Part shown: positions 8,123 through 16,248 of the stretch, in pieces
How positions within the stretch are numbered: position 1 is the stretch's first letter
Layout: each line of letters begins with the position of its first letter
From: Mycobacterium sp. 852002-10029_SCH5224772
Lineage (GTDB): Bacteria; Actinomycetota; Actinomycetes; Mycobacteriales; Mycobacteriaceae
Assembly: GCF_001667315.1 (NCBI RefSeq)
Contig: NZ_LZHT01000046.1
Location: forward strand, 25,855-89,854
Direction of reading: 5' to 3'
Length of the DNA stretch: 64,000 nucleotides
Notes under the pieces: generated by a model
Database searches by the model: none
What the model saw: the letters and a program-made list of their open reading frames with translations, nothing else
What the model was told of the DNA's origin: nothing
Position numbers and translations under genes: made by a program

Positions 8123-9279
8123 CGTGGCTCGTCTCCCAGAATCAGCACCGTCGTGAACAGGGCGCCCGCTCCGCCGTTGCTGCACAACGCGATGTGCGCA
8201 TCGGGGATTTGAAGATCACCGGCGTGGCCGCGTAACTGCTGAACGGCCCTGATCGCGCGCTGTATCATCTGCGGGTTGGAGCCCGCGTGGCTGAACGACA
8301 TCGTCCCCCCGTCGGTGGTGATCGGATGGCTACCGTCGATGGCGACGTGGCCGTCGGCGACGAACGGGCCGCCCTCGCCGTCGCCGCAGAAGCCGAAAGC
8401 CTCGAGCTGGCGGATGATTTCGAAGGAGAACGGATCATACAGTTCCAGGACGTCGACGTCATCGCGGCGCAGCCCGGCGTGATTGAACGCGCACTCGGCC
8501 GCACGTCGGCCCACGACGCCATTAACGTGGTCGCCGCGCCGCCCGGCGAGGTCGTACGCCGGCGGGTGCTGGTAGGACGGCCCGTGGAAATCGGCGCCGC
8601 TGCCCAGGACGTAGATGGGTTGGCTCGCGACGTCGATGGCGTCGACGTTGGCCACGACGAGCGCGCACCCGCCTTCGGATGTGGTCGCGCAGTCCAGGAG
8701 ATGGAACGGGTCGGCGATGGGGCGCGATGCGGTGATGTCGTCGGGCGCGAACGGTCCGCGTTGGTAGTAGACCGCTTCGGGGTTGCGTGACCCGTTGTTG
8801 CGGATGGTCGAGGCTACGATCGAAAGTTGTTCGCGCGTCGTGCCATAGACGTGCATGTGGCGTCGCGCGATGAGCGCGAACTCGGCGGTGGTGAACATGC
8901 CCCAGGGTGCGACGAATTCGTTCTCGGGCCGGGTCCACGGCGCGGTGGCCTCGTGGTCACGGTATTCGCCGGCTTGGGCCGCGACCAGCACCACCACGTC
9001 GGCCATGCCGTGCTCGATGGCGGTGGCCGCCTCGGTGATCATGCCGACCCCGAAAGCCAGGCCCTGCCAGGCCGGGCCGAGGCGCAGGTCGTAGATCAAC
9101 GAGGTCGACTGCGGGCTCGCGCTGATGCCGTCGACGTCGTCGAGGGTCAGGCCGGCATCGTCGAGCGCGCCCAGGATCGCCTTGATCGCCAGGCCCCGCG
9201 ACGTTTCGCCGTCCAGCCGCCGCCCTTGCCGGGTGTTATGCACCCCGACGATCGCAGCGGTCCGCTTCGCCATAGTCAC
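8119..9279 (-). CDS. Thiolase-fold lipid-transfer/aldolase-type protein
   Basis: Thiolase superfamily, SCP-x/Ltp type, 386 residues (GTG at 9279, or ATG at 9273). It starts with TAAIVGVHNTRQGR, and the C-terminal half has VLELYDPFSFEII and TDGGTMSFSHAGSNP, where thiolases have their second catalytic loop. The segment GLAFGVGMITEAATAI, where thiolases carry the nucleophilic Cys, has none. A retro-aldol lyase role like that of Ltp2 in steroid side-chain cleavage is more plausible than thiolysis. It is encoded directly before its probable DUF35 partner. Confidence 0.82.
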   Translation of the reverse strand: MTMAKRTAAIVGVHNTRQGRRLDGETSRGLAIKAILGALDDAGLTLDDVDGISASPQSTSLIYDLRLGPAWQGLAFGVGMITEAATAIEHGMADVVVLVAAQAGEYRDHEATAPWTRPENEFVAPWGMFTTAEFALIARRHMHVYGTTREQLSIVASTIRNNGSRNPEAVYYQRGPFAPDDITASRPIADPFHLLDCATTSEGGCALVVANVDAIDVASQPIYVLGSGADFHGPSYQHPPAYDLAGRRGDHVNGVVGRRAAECAFNHAGLRRDDVDVLELYDPFSFEIIRQLEAFGFCGDGEGGPFVADGHVAIDGSHPITTDGGTMSFSHAGSNPQMIQRAIRAVQQLRGHAGDLQIPDAHIALCSNGGAGALFTTVLILGDEPR

Positions 9280-9305
9280 TGATATCCCATTCCTTGTGCC
9301 GCCGT

Positions 9306-9653
9306 TCAGTTTTCGTCCGCGACGACACCCAGGTAGGTGCCCCTGACCTCGTATCGCCTCCCGTCGCGGGTGATGGTGCCGATCATGGTGGCGGGTGTGT
9401 CGGGGTGCCCGCTATCGGCCGCCGTTTCGGTATCCTTTTCCAAGACATCGATCCGCACGTCCACGGGCCGAGCCGTCTGCGGGTCGGTGATCTCGACGAC
9501 CATCGCCACCGCGTCTTCGTCCTCGTCCCATTCGACGCTGGTGATGCGGTGGCGGGCGGTCAGCTCCATCACCACGGAATCCCCGCGGACCAAGAAACGC
9601 ACCGGCGCGCACAACTCCCCGTCGCGGGGCGGCACGCACAGGCTGACCGCCAT
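9306..9653 (-). CDS. Small hypothetical protein in the lipid operon
   Basis: A 115-residue protein without a recognised motif. It is mostly beta-strand-like, acidic, and has no signal peptide or membrane segment (MAVSLCVPPRDGELCAPVRF ... TYLGVVADEN). Its ATG lies 1 nt after the CoA transferase stop and its end is 26 nt before the thiolase-fold gene, so it belongs to the operon. It could be a small hotdog- or lipocalin-like accessory protein, but nothing in the sequence proves this. Confidence 0.7.
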   Translation of the reverse strand: MAVSLCVPPRDGELCAPVRFLVRGDSVVMELTARHRITSVEWDEDEDAVAMVVEITDPQTARPVDVRIDVLEKDTETAADSGHPDTPATMIGTITRDGRRYEVRGTYLGVVADEN

Positions 9654-9654
9654 G

Positions 9655-11982
9655 TCACAGGCCCGCCGGCCGGTCGCTGATGGTGCCCGACCGCCGCAAG
9701 TCGGCCAGGTCGCGTTCGGTGTGCCCGAGAATGTCGGTGAGTACCTCACCGGTGTGTTGCCCGTAGAGCGGTGGTACCCGCCGGATCCAGCGCCTCGGCC
9801 GGCCCAGGAACGCGAAAGGCATTCCGGTGCACAGGAAAGAGCCCGCGACGGGATGGTCGACCGTCTCCCAGAAGCCGCGGGCGTGCAGGTGCGGATCGGT
9901 CAGCAGCGCCGCGGCCGGGGTGACGCGCGCGGCGGCCACGCCGGCTGCGCGCAGCGCGCCGACCGCTTCGGGCACCGAGCGCGCCGCGGCCCAGGCGGAG
10001 ATCAGTTTGTCGATGTCGTCGGCCCGCTCGTCCCAGCCGGTGAGCTCAGGCTGGTTGAGGAGCCCGGCCAGCGACGCGCGGGCGGCGGCGTCCATCGCGG
10101 CGAGCGCAACCCATTCGTCGTCGCCGCGGCAGCGGTACACCCCCTGGGGGGCCGCCTCGGGCCCACGGTTACCGTTGCGGCGCATCGCGATTCCGTTGCG
10201 TGAATACTCGACCAGCATTTCGGCGGCCACGTTGAGCGCGGCCTCGGCCATGGTCGATTCCACCTGCATTCCGGCGCCCTCGCGGTCGCGGATCACCAGC
10301 GCCGCCACGGCGGCGAAGGCTGCGTGCAGCCCGGCGATCGGGTCGCAGACACCACGCGGAATCACCGGCGGCCCGTCGGCGTGTCCGGTCATCCACGCCA
10401 TGCCCGTCGCCTGCTCCATCGTCTGTGCGAAGCCCACGCGATCGCGCCACGGGCCGTCGAGGCCGAACGCGGGCATCCGCACCATGATGGCGCGCGGGTT
10501 CGCCGCGCGCACCGCGTCCCATTCCAGGCCGAAGTTCGCCATCACCCTGGGCGAGAAGTTCTCGATGACGAGATCGCTTGCGGCGATGAGCTCAAGCGCG
10601 AGATCTCGTCCGGCGTCGGTGCCCAGATCGATGCTTACGCCGCGCTTGTTGTTGTTGCTACACAGGAAGACCGGGCCCCACTCCCACCACTGATCCCAGT
10701 CGGGCGGGCGGCCCGCGGAGAACCGCATGCCGTCGGGCCGGCGGACCCCCTCGATCTTGATCACGTCGGCCCCCAGGGCGCCGAGTAGCTGGGTGGCGAC
10801 CGGGCCGGCCCAGAACGCGGTGAAGTCGGTGACCCGCACGTCGGACAACGGAAGGGCGTCGGCCTCGGCGCTGCTGGGCGCCTCGGGTCGCGCGGGCCAC
10901 CGCAGCCGTCCGTTGTCGGCGCCCAGCGCCGGTGGCTCCCCCGGCGGCCTGGTTACCATCGCCTCGCTGCGATACGGCACCCGCGGTGCCAACACCCCGG
11001 CCCGCGATTCGACGAACACGCCGCGCTCCACGAAGTGATCGACTTTGGGCAGCATCTCGGGAGACGCGATGGGGGCCACCGGAATCCGGAACGCCACCGC
11101 GAGGTCGACGATGTCCTGGGTGGTGCGGCTCCGTGTCCAGGCGGTGACCGCGTCGAGGAACTCGTCGCGGCGCTCCACCCGCCCGGCAAACGACGCCAGC
11201 TCGGCGTCGTCGACGAGATCGGAGCGGTCGATCATCACCAGGAAATCCTGGAACTGCTGCGCGGTGATGGTGCAGAAGCCGACCATGCCGTCGGCGGTGG
11301 GAACGATCGACGGCAGCTCCAAACTGCGTTCGTGCAACAGCGAATCGGCCCCCAGCACGCTCGCGGACATCGCGGACAGGCCGCCCATGGCGATCACCAT
11401 GGCCTCGTACGTCGAGACGTCGATGACCTGGCCCCGGCCGCTTCGGGCGGCATGCCGCGCGGTGGCCGCGGCCGCCGCGGCGGCGAACGTGCCCGCCAGC
11501 CATTCGCCGAGCCGACCACCGGCCTGTACCGGCTCGTCGTCCGGCCAGCCGCGCCCGGCGATCGATCCACATAACGCTTGCAGGATGAATTCGTTGGCTG
11601 CCACCTGGTTTTCGACGTAGGGACCGGTGGTGCCGAACGGTGTCACTGTCACCACCACCGCCGCGGCCGCGGTGTGCGCAATGATGTCGTCGAGCGTCCA
11701 TCCGTCGGTCAGGTCGGTGAGCACGATGTCGGCGCCGGCGAGCAGCGACACGACCTCGGGCTGGCCGTGGTTGACCACCGACTTCTTGCCCGCGGCGAGA
11801 TAGCCGAACAACGCCCCGGGTGGGCCTCCCGCCGACCAGTCGCGCAGCGAATCCCCCTGCGGGGATTCGATTTTCACCACCTCGGCGCCGGCGTCGGCGA
11901 ACATCTTGCCGCAGTAGGACGCCGCCAGGCCGTTGCATAGCTCCAGCACGCGCCAATCCGCGAACGGCGCCGCACCCGCCAC
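9655..11982 (-). CDS. Double-length CaiB/BaiF (class III) CoA transferase
   Basis: A 775-residue protein made of two class III CoA-transferase domains in tandem. Domain 1 starts at WRVLELCNGLAASYCGKMFADAGAEVVKIE and domain 2 near residue 400 at VRVTDFTAFWAGPVATQLLGALGADVIKIEG. Family members are usually about 400 residues long and dimeric, so this fusion carries both halves in one chain. The GTG at 11982 is 2 nt after the amidohydrolase stop and gives the expected domain start. The open frame continues upstream, but that part shadows the amidohydrolase. It transfers CoA between acids, presumably pathway intermediates. Confidence 0.87.
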   Translation of the reverse strand: MAGAAPFADWRVLELCNGLAASYCGKMFADAGAEVVKIESPQGDSLRDWSAGGPPGALFGYLAAGKKSVVNHGQPEVVSLLAGADIVLTDLTDGWTLDDIIAHTAAAAVVVTVTPFGTTGPYVENQVAANEFILQALCGSIAGRGWPDDEPVQAGGRLGEWLAGTFAAAAAAATARHAARSGRGQVIDVSTYEAMVIAMGGLSAMSASVLGADSLLHERSLELPSIVPTADGMVGFCTITAQQFQDFLVMIDRSDLVDDAELASFAGRVERRDEFLDAVTAWTRSRTTQDIVDLAVAFRIPVAPIASPEMLPKVDHFVERGVFVESRAGVLAPRVPYRSEAMVTRPPGEPPALGADNGRLRWPARPEAPSSAEADALPLSDVRVTDFTAFWAGPVATQLLGALGADVIKIEGVRRPDGMRFSAGRPPDWDQWWEWGPVFLCSNNNKRGVSIDLGTDAGRDLALELIAASDLVIENFSPRVMANFGLEWDAVRAANPRAIMVRMPAFGLDGPWRDRVGFAQTMEQATGMAWMTGHADGPPVIPRGVCDPIAGLHAAFAAVAALVIRDREGAGMQVESTMAEAALNVAAEMLVEYSRNGIAMRRNGNRGPEAAPQGVYRCRGDDEWVALAAMDAAARASLAGLLNQPELTGWDERADDIDKLISAWAAARSVPEAVGALRAAGVAAARVTPAAALLTDPHLHARGFWETVDHPVAGSFLCTGMPFAFLGRPRRWIRRVPPLYGQHTGEVLTDILGHTERDLADLRRSGTISDRPAGL

Positions 11983-11984
11983 GT

Positions 11985-13334
11985 TCAGTTGCCCAGGGTG
12001 GTGGCGCGCCCGGCGATGCCGGCCACCTCCGCCGTCACGGGGGTGGCGCCGCCTGCCTGCAGAGCGAACTGTGTCATCCGGGTCCACGCGTCCCGGTCGC
12101 GCTGGCTGGCCTGGCGGCCGACGTGGGTGACGACGTCGACATCGGTGGCCTGCGCGCGTAGCCGGCCGGCCCGCGCCTGCTCCTTCGGGATGTGCCGGAA
12201 GGGGTCGAATGAGTAAGCGACCATGGCATTTTCGTGGGTGATCTTGTTGATGACCGTGTCGTCGAGGTGGCCCATGGTGGCGATGATGTCCTCGGGTGCG
12301 AACGGCCAGTTGCTGTCGGAGTGCGGGAAGTCCGACTCCCAGCACAGCATGTCCTCGTTGAACCAATCCATGTTCTGCACGCCGACCTTGTCGCTGATGA
12401 AGCAGGTGTAGAAATGCCGCTTGAACACATCGGCGGGACCACTGTAGCCCGGCGGGAACGTCGCCAGCGTCCACCCCGAGTGACGGTTGTACACGTGCTC
12501 GGCGCGCCAGAGGAAGTACGGCATCCAGCCGACGTCCCCCTCGGTGAGCGAGAACTTCAGCTGCGGGAAGTCCGCCCAGAATTCGGCCCAGATCAGTTCG
12601 GTGAAGGTGAACATGCTCATCATCGACGAGGCGGTCATCTGCACGCTGGGCGGAGCGTCGGTCGACACCTGCGGGGAGCGCGAGGCCGAGCCGACGTGGG
12701 TGCACAGCACCGTCTTGTTCTCGCAGGCGGCCTCGAATAGCGGATACCAGTATTTGGTGTGAATGCTGGGCATCTGCAACGCTTCCGGGTTCTCCGAGAA
12801 CGTCACCGCGTGACAACCCTTGTCGGCCAGGCGTTTGACCTCCTTGGCGGCCTCGGCCACATCGAACAGCGGCAGGATGCCGCACGGGATGAACCGGCCC
12901 GGATACGCCCCGCACCATTCGTCGACGTGCCAGTCGTTGTAGGCCTTGATCATCACCAGGTTGACGTCGCGGTCGGGGCCCTGGTTGAGGACCTGGCCGG
13001 AGAAGCCGGTGAAGTTCGGAAAGTTCAACCCCGCCAGCTGGCCGCCGGCGTTCATGTCGCGGACCCGCTCGTCGACGTTGAAGCAGCCGGGCCGCATCTC
13101 GTCGTAGCGTGAGGCGTCGATGTTGTACATCTCGCGGGGTTTGCCGGCCACGGCGTTCAGGCCCATGTTGCGGCCGCGGATCTCGCCGTAGTACCACTGC
13201 TGGATGCCGTCGGGTTCGAGGACCACCCGAGGGGCGCGATCTTTGTACGTGGCGGGAACGTGGGCGTCGAACATGTCGGCCGGCTCGGCGATGTGATCGT
13301 CCACGCTGATCAGGATCAGATCGTCTTTGTTCAT
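11985..13334 (-). CDS. Amidohydrolase-2 family metal-dependent hydrolase/decarboxylase
   Basis: TIM-barrel protein of 449 residues from the amidohydrolase-2 (ACMSD/gamma-resorcylate decarboxylase-like) family. The N-terminal SVDDHIAEPADMF supplies metal ligands, VLCTHVGSAS lies mid-protein, and MLCWESDFPHSDSNWP carries the C-terminal Asp/His region. The ATG at 13334 has GAGGAG just upstream, and longer starts lack a ribosome site. It is the first gene of a six-gene operon running to the PadR gene and acts in the cytosol, either as hydrolase or as non-oxidative decarboxylase. Confidence 0.85.
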   Translation of the reverse strand: MNKDDLILISVDDHIAEPADMFDAHVPATYKDRAPRVVLEPDGIQQWYYGEIRGRNMGLNAVAGKPREMYNIDASRYDEMRPGCFNVDERVRDMNAGGQLAGLNFPNFTGFSGQVLNQGPDRDVNLVMIKAYNDWHVDEWCGAYPGRFIPCGILPLFDVAEAAKEVKRLADKGCHAVTFSENPEALQMPSIHTKYWYPLFEAACENKTVLCTHVGSASRSPQVSTDAPPSVQMTASSMMSMFTFTELIWAEFWADFPQLKFSLTEGDVGWMPYFLWRAEHVYNRHSGWTLATFPPGYSGPADVFKRHFYTCFISDKVGVQNMDWFNEDMLCWESDFPHSDSNWPFAPEDIIATMGHLDDTVINKITHENAMVAYSFDPFRHIPKEQARAGRLRAQATDVDVVTHVGRQASQRDRDAWTRMTQFALQAGGATPVTAEVAGIAGRATTLGN

Positions 13335-13630
13335 GCCGCGCTCCTCGGTGGATCTATAGCGACTAGTAGACAATGGCGCTCGTCACAGTGTCAACCGGAC
13401 GGGCTGCACGTGGCTGGGCGCCCTGCCTGCGGCTTGCGCTGTACGCCAACGGCACGCACGCACGTCTGCGTCGTCGGTGGTCGCAGCCGACCGGCCCGCA
13501 TCGTCCGGCAAGAACGGACTAATAGTCCACACAGCACTCGTTCGTTGGGCCCCACGGCGCGGCATCGTGCGGTGCCGGTGGGCGTCGCATGCCACCATGG
13601 GGCATGACCGGGCCCGGAAGGTAACGCAAG
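13335..13630. promoter_or_regulatory. Divergent promoter region, amidohydrolase operon / LacI gene
   Basis: This gene-free stretch of 296 bp separates the six-gene minus-strand operon from the LacI-type regulator. It holds GGACTAATAGTCC (13516-13528), a perfect palindrome around its central base, and a weaker pair CATGCC...GGCATG (13588-13606). Either could bind the LacI protein. I see no gene here. Confidence 0.55.
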
Positions 13631-14608
13631 TTGAGCACCAGCAAAGCGGCGCGTCCGACCACCGCAGACGTGGCCCGGTTGGCGAGCGTATCGACCGCCA
13701 CGGTCAGCTATGTGCTGAACAACGCGCAGGGCCGCCGGATCTCCCCCGAAACCCGCGATGCCGTCTACCGGGCGGCCAAACTCCTGGGTTACCGGCCCAA
13801 CCTCGCCGCCCGTAATCTCGCGCGCGGCAAAAGCGGTGTGGTGCTCTACGTGGTGCCCCACGTCGCTGTGGGCGAGATGCCGATGCATGCCGGCAGCCGC
13901 ATGACCGCGGCCCTGGCGCGCGAAGGCTTACTTCAAGTACAGATTTTCGAGACCGACGACGATCGTCACGTCGTCGACGCGATCGAGAACCTGGACCCGG
14001 TGGCCATCACCAGCCTGTTCCCGCTGAGTGCGGCCGCCCGTGACGCGGTGACCAAAGCCGGCATCCCGCACATCGAGATCGGGACACTGCCCGCGCTCAA
14101 AAACCCTCACCTGTCGGTCGGCGAGATGCGCGTCGAACACCTCGTCGAGCGTGGTCACCGGCGAATCGCGTTCGCTTACACCGGGATTGACCGATGGCGT
14201 CCGCTCGGCGACTACTGGTTCGAAGGCGTTTCCCGGGCGGCGCAGTTGCGCGACCTCCCGCCCGTCCGAGTCGACCAGGTCACCCTGGACAACGCCGCCG
14301 ACGTGGTCACCGGGTGGGTCGGCGACGGGGTGACCGCCGTCTGCGCCCAAAGCGACGAGATCGCCTGCCTCGTCCTCTACGGCATCCATCAAGCGCGGCT
14401 GCGCTGTCCCAGCGACCTCGCGGTGATGGGCGTCGACGCCAGCCCCATGGGCATGGTCAGCACGCCACCGCTGACCACCGTTCAATTCGATCCCAGCGCG
14501 GTGGCCGACGCTGCCCTTGCCGCCGTCTTCGACCGGCTGGGGCAACCCGCCCCGCCCTCCCCCGAGTTGACGGATATCGCGCACCTCGTGGTGCGGTCGT
14601 CGACCTGA
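13631..14608 (+). CDS. LacI/GalR-family transcriptional regulator
   Basis: A 325-residue LacI-type protein with a TTG start and a purine-rich GGAAGG upstream. The HTH is TTADVARLASVSTATVSYVL (about 10-29), followed by the hinge helix (YRPNLAARNLARG) and a periplasmic-binding-protein-like effector domain with VMGVDASPMGMVSTPPLTTV near the C-terminus. It is divergent from the amidohydrolase operon. LacI proteins usually sense sugars, but actinobacterial members also occur beside lipid and aromatic gene clusters, so the ligand is open. Confidence 0.87.
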   Translation: MSTSKAARPTTADVARLASVSTATVSYVLNNAQGRRISPETRDAVYRAAKLLGYRPNLAARNLARGKSGVVLYVVPHVAVGEMPMHAGSRMTAALAREGLLQVQIFETDDDRHVVDAIENLDPVAITSLFPLSAAARDAVTKAGIPHIEIGTLPALKNPHLSVGEMRVEHLVERGHRRIAFAYTGIDRWRPLGDYWFEGVSRAAQLRDLPPVRVDQVTLDNAADVVTGWVGDGVTAVCAQSDEIACLVLYGIHQARLRCPSDLAVMGVDASPMGMVSTPPLTTVQFDPSAVADAALAAVFDRLGQPAPPSPELTDIAHLVVRSST

Positions 14609-14611
14609 ACG

Positions 14612-15025
14612 TCAGTCGGCGGGCTCGTAACGCAGCAGCGTCACGTCGTGTTCCGGATAGTCGCAGAACACCGGCTTCACCCGCATCCCCACCTGGAGGC
14701 GGGCCGGGTCAACATTCACCATCTCGGTGGAAAACCGTGGCCCCTCGTCCCATTCGACGATGGCGAGCAGCTGCGGCACCGCGTCGGCGAAGTGGGGGCT
14801 GACCGGCCGGTGGGCCACCGTGTAGGAGTACAGCGTCCCCATCCCGGAGATCTCGCGCCATTCCAGGTCGTCGGCCAGCGTGCGTGGGGCACGCACCCTG
14901 GGATAGAAGACGTAGTCCTGCAACGACGGCGAATACTGGATCACGATGCGATGCTGGGCGAGCGCGTCCCAAAACGGTGCGCTGGTAGGGGTTTTGACGG
15001 GCATAGGCCGCTCGAAGGTGGTCAT
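14612..15025 (-). CDS. DUF35 OB-fold protein without zinc cysteines
   Basis: A 137-residue DUF35 homologue. The N-terminal helix (APFWDALAQHRIVIQYSPSL) and OB fold (GTLYSYTVAHRPVS ... QLLAIVEWDEG) are intact. The zinc ribbon is degenerate: YSPSL and YPRVRAP stand where two CxxC pairs are expected, and the protein's only Cys (VFCDYPEHD) is at the C-terminus. It begins 6 nt after the second thiolase-fold gene and probably binds its product. The end is 3 nt from the end of the convergent LacI gene. Confidence 0.83.
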   Translation of the reverse strand: MTTFERPMPVKTPTSAPFWDALAQHRIVIQYSPSLQDYVFYPRVRAPRTLADDLEWREISGMGTLYSYTVAHRPVSPHFADAVPQLLAIVEWDEGPRFSTEMVNVDPARLQVGMRVKPVFCDYPEHDVTLLRYEPAD

Positions 15026-15031
15026 CGGTGA

Positions 15032-16240
15032 TCAGTCTCCCTCGAGGATGAGCGTGGTCTGCTCGGACAGGATCCCGCCGTTGCCGGACACGAAGGCGCG
15101 GTGACAGTCCCCGACCTGGGCCGCGCCGGCGCGGCCCATGATCTGACGGGTGGCATCGCAGACGTGATGCATGCCGCCGGCCAATCCCGCTTGCCCGAAC
15201 CCCAATTGGCCGCCGGCGGTATTGAGCGGGAAGTCGCCGCGGAAGGTGAGGTCGTGGCCGGCGACGAATTCCATACCCTTGCCCTTCTCGCAGAAGCCGG
15301 CATCCTCGAGCGAGAGCAGCACCGTGATGGTGTAGCAGTCATAGATCGAGACCATGTCCATCTGGTCCCGGGACAGATCGGTCATGGCGAACGCCGTATC
15401 GGCGGCCGCGGCGATCGGGGTGTGCAGCAGATCCTCGGCATAGGTCGGCGTCTTGAACGGCACGTGCTCGCCAAATCCCTTGATCCACACCGGCCGATTG
15501 CGTGAGCGCTTGGCGACGTCCGCGTTGGCGACCACGACGGCGGCGCCGCCCACGCACGGCATGACGATCTCCAGCATGTGCAGCGGGTCGGCGATGACCG
15601 GGCTGGCCAGGACGTCGTCGACGCTGAGCGGCTTGTCCTTCCAGATCGCGCCTTCGGTGTGGTTGGCGTTGGTGCGCTGGTCGACGACAATTTTGGCCAT
15701 CGCCCGCTCGTCGTAGCCGTAGATCGCCGCATAGCGTTGGGCCACCTGGCCATACGGCCCGTTCTGGCCGAGGTTTCCGTAGGGGATCTCGAATTCGGCC
15801 TGGGGAGAGCCATACTGGTTGCTCGACGACCCGAAATACAAGGCGTCGCCGAGCGTTCTGGGTTTTTTCGGCGACATCGGGGTGATGTACCGGGCGGGCA
15901 GCGCGCACAGCACGGCCTCGCAGATGCCGAGCTCAACGGCCGCGGCCGCGCGCCACACCATGGCCGCGGCGCTGGCACCGCCCAGATCGACGTGCTCGGC
16001 GAATCTCGCGCCCACGCCGAGATATTCGGCGATGGTGGAGGGCACGAAAATCTCCGACTCGGCAAGGTGTGACGCCACGATGCCGTCGACCAGCTCGAAG
16101 GGCAGTCCCGCATCGGCGAGTGCGGCTGCGCCGAGCTCCGCCCATTGTTCGATGGCGAACGGCGCGGGTGACGCCTTGGTCATGCGTTCGGGCGGAAGTT
16201 CGACATATCCGACGATCGCGGCTTCTCCGCGTAATCCCAT
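15032..16240 (-). CDS. Thiolase-fold lipid-transfer/aldolase-type protein (second copy)
   Basis: SCP-x/Ltp-type thiolase-fold protein of 402 residues. Characteristic stretches are MVSIYDCYTITVLLSLEDAG and NTAGGQLGFGQAGLAGGM. The nucleophile region reads DLGGASAAAMVWRAAAAV with no Cys, while YDCYT matches the Tyr-containing loop that I recall from Ltp2 aldolase. It is therefore probably a retro-aldolase acting on a beta-hydroxyacyl-CoA. It lies 8 nt after the fused acyl-CoA dehydrogenase and 6 nt before a DUF35 gene, forming a three-gene operon. Confidence 0.82.
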   Translation of the reverse strand: MGLRGEAAIVGYVELPPERMTKASPAPFAIEQWAELGAAALADAGLPFELVDGIVASHLAESEIFVPSTIAEYLGVGARFAEHVDLGGASAAAMVWRAAAAVELGICEAVLCALPARYITPMSPKKPRTLGDALYFGSSSNQYGSPQAEFEIPYGNLGQNGPYGQVAQRYAAIYGYDERAMAKIVVDQRTNANHTEGAIWKDKPLSVDDVLASPVIADPLHMLEIVMPCVGGAAVVVANADVAKRSRNRPVWIKGFGEHVPFKTPTYAEDLLHTPIAAAADTAFAMTDLSRDQMDMVSIYDCYTITVLLSLEDAGFCEKGKGMEFVAGHDLTFRGDFPLNTAGGQLGFGQAGLAGGMHHVCDATRQIMGRAGAAQVGDCHRAFVSGNGGILSEQTTLILEGD

Positions 16241-16248
16241 GAGGTGTC

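Noticed and set aside
11983..13197. N-terminal extension of the CoA transferase frame to 1180 codons
   Set aside because: The extra 405 codons overlap the amidohydrolase in another frame and are Arg/Gly-rich nonsense; the CoA-transferase fold begins at GTG 11982.
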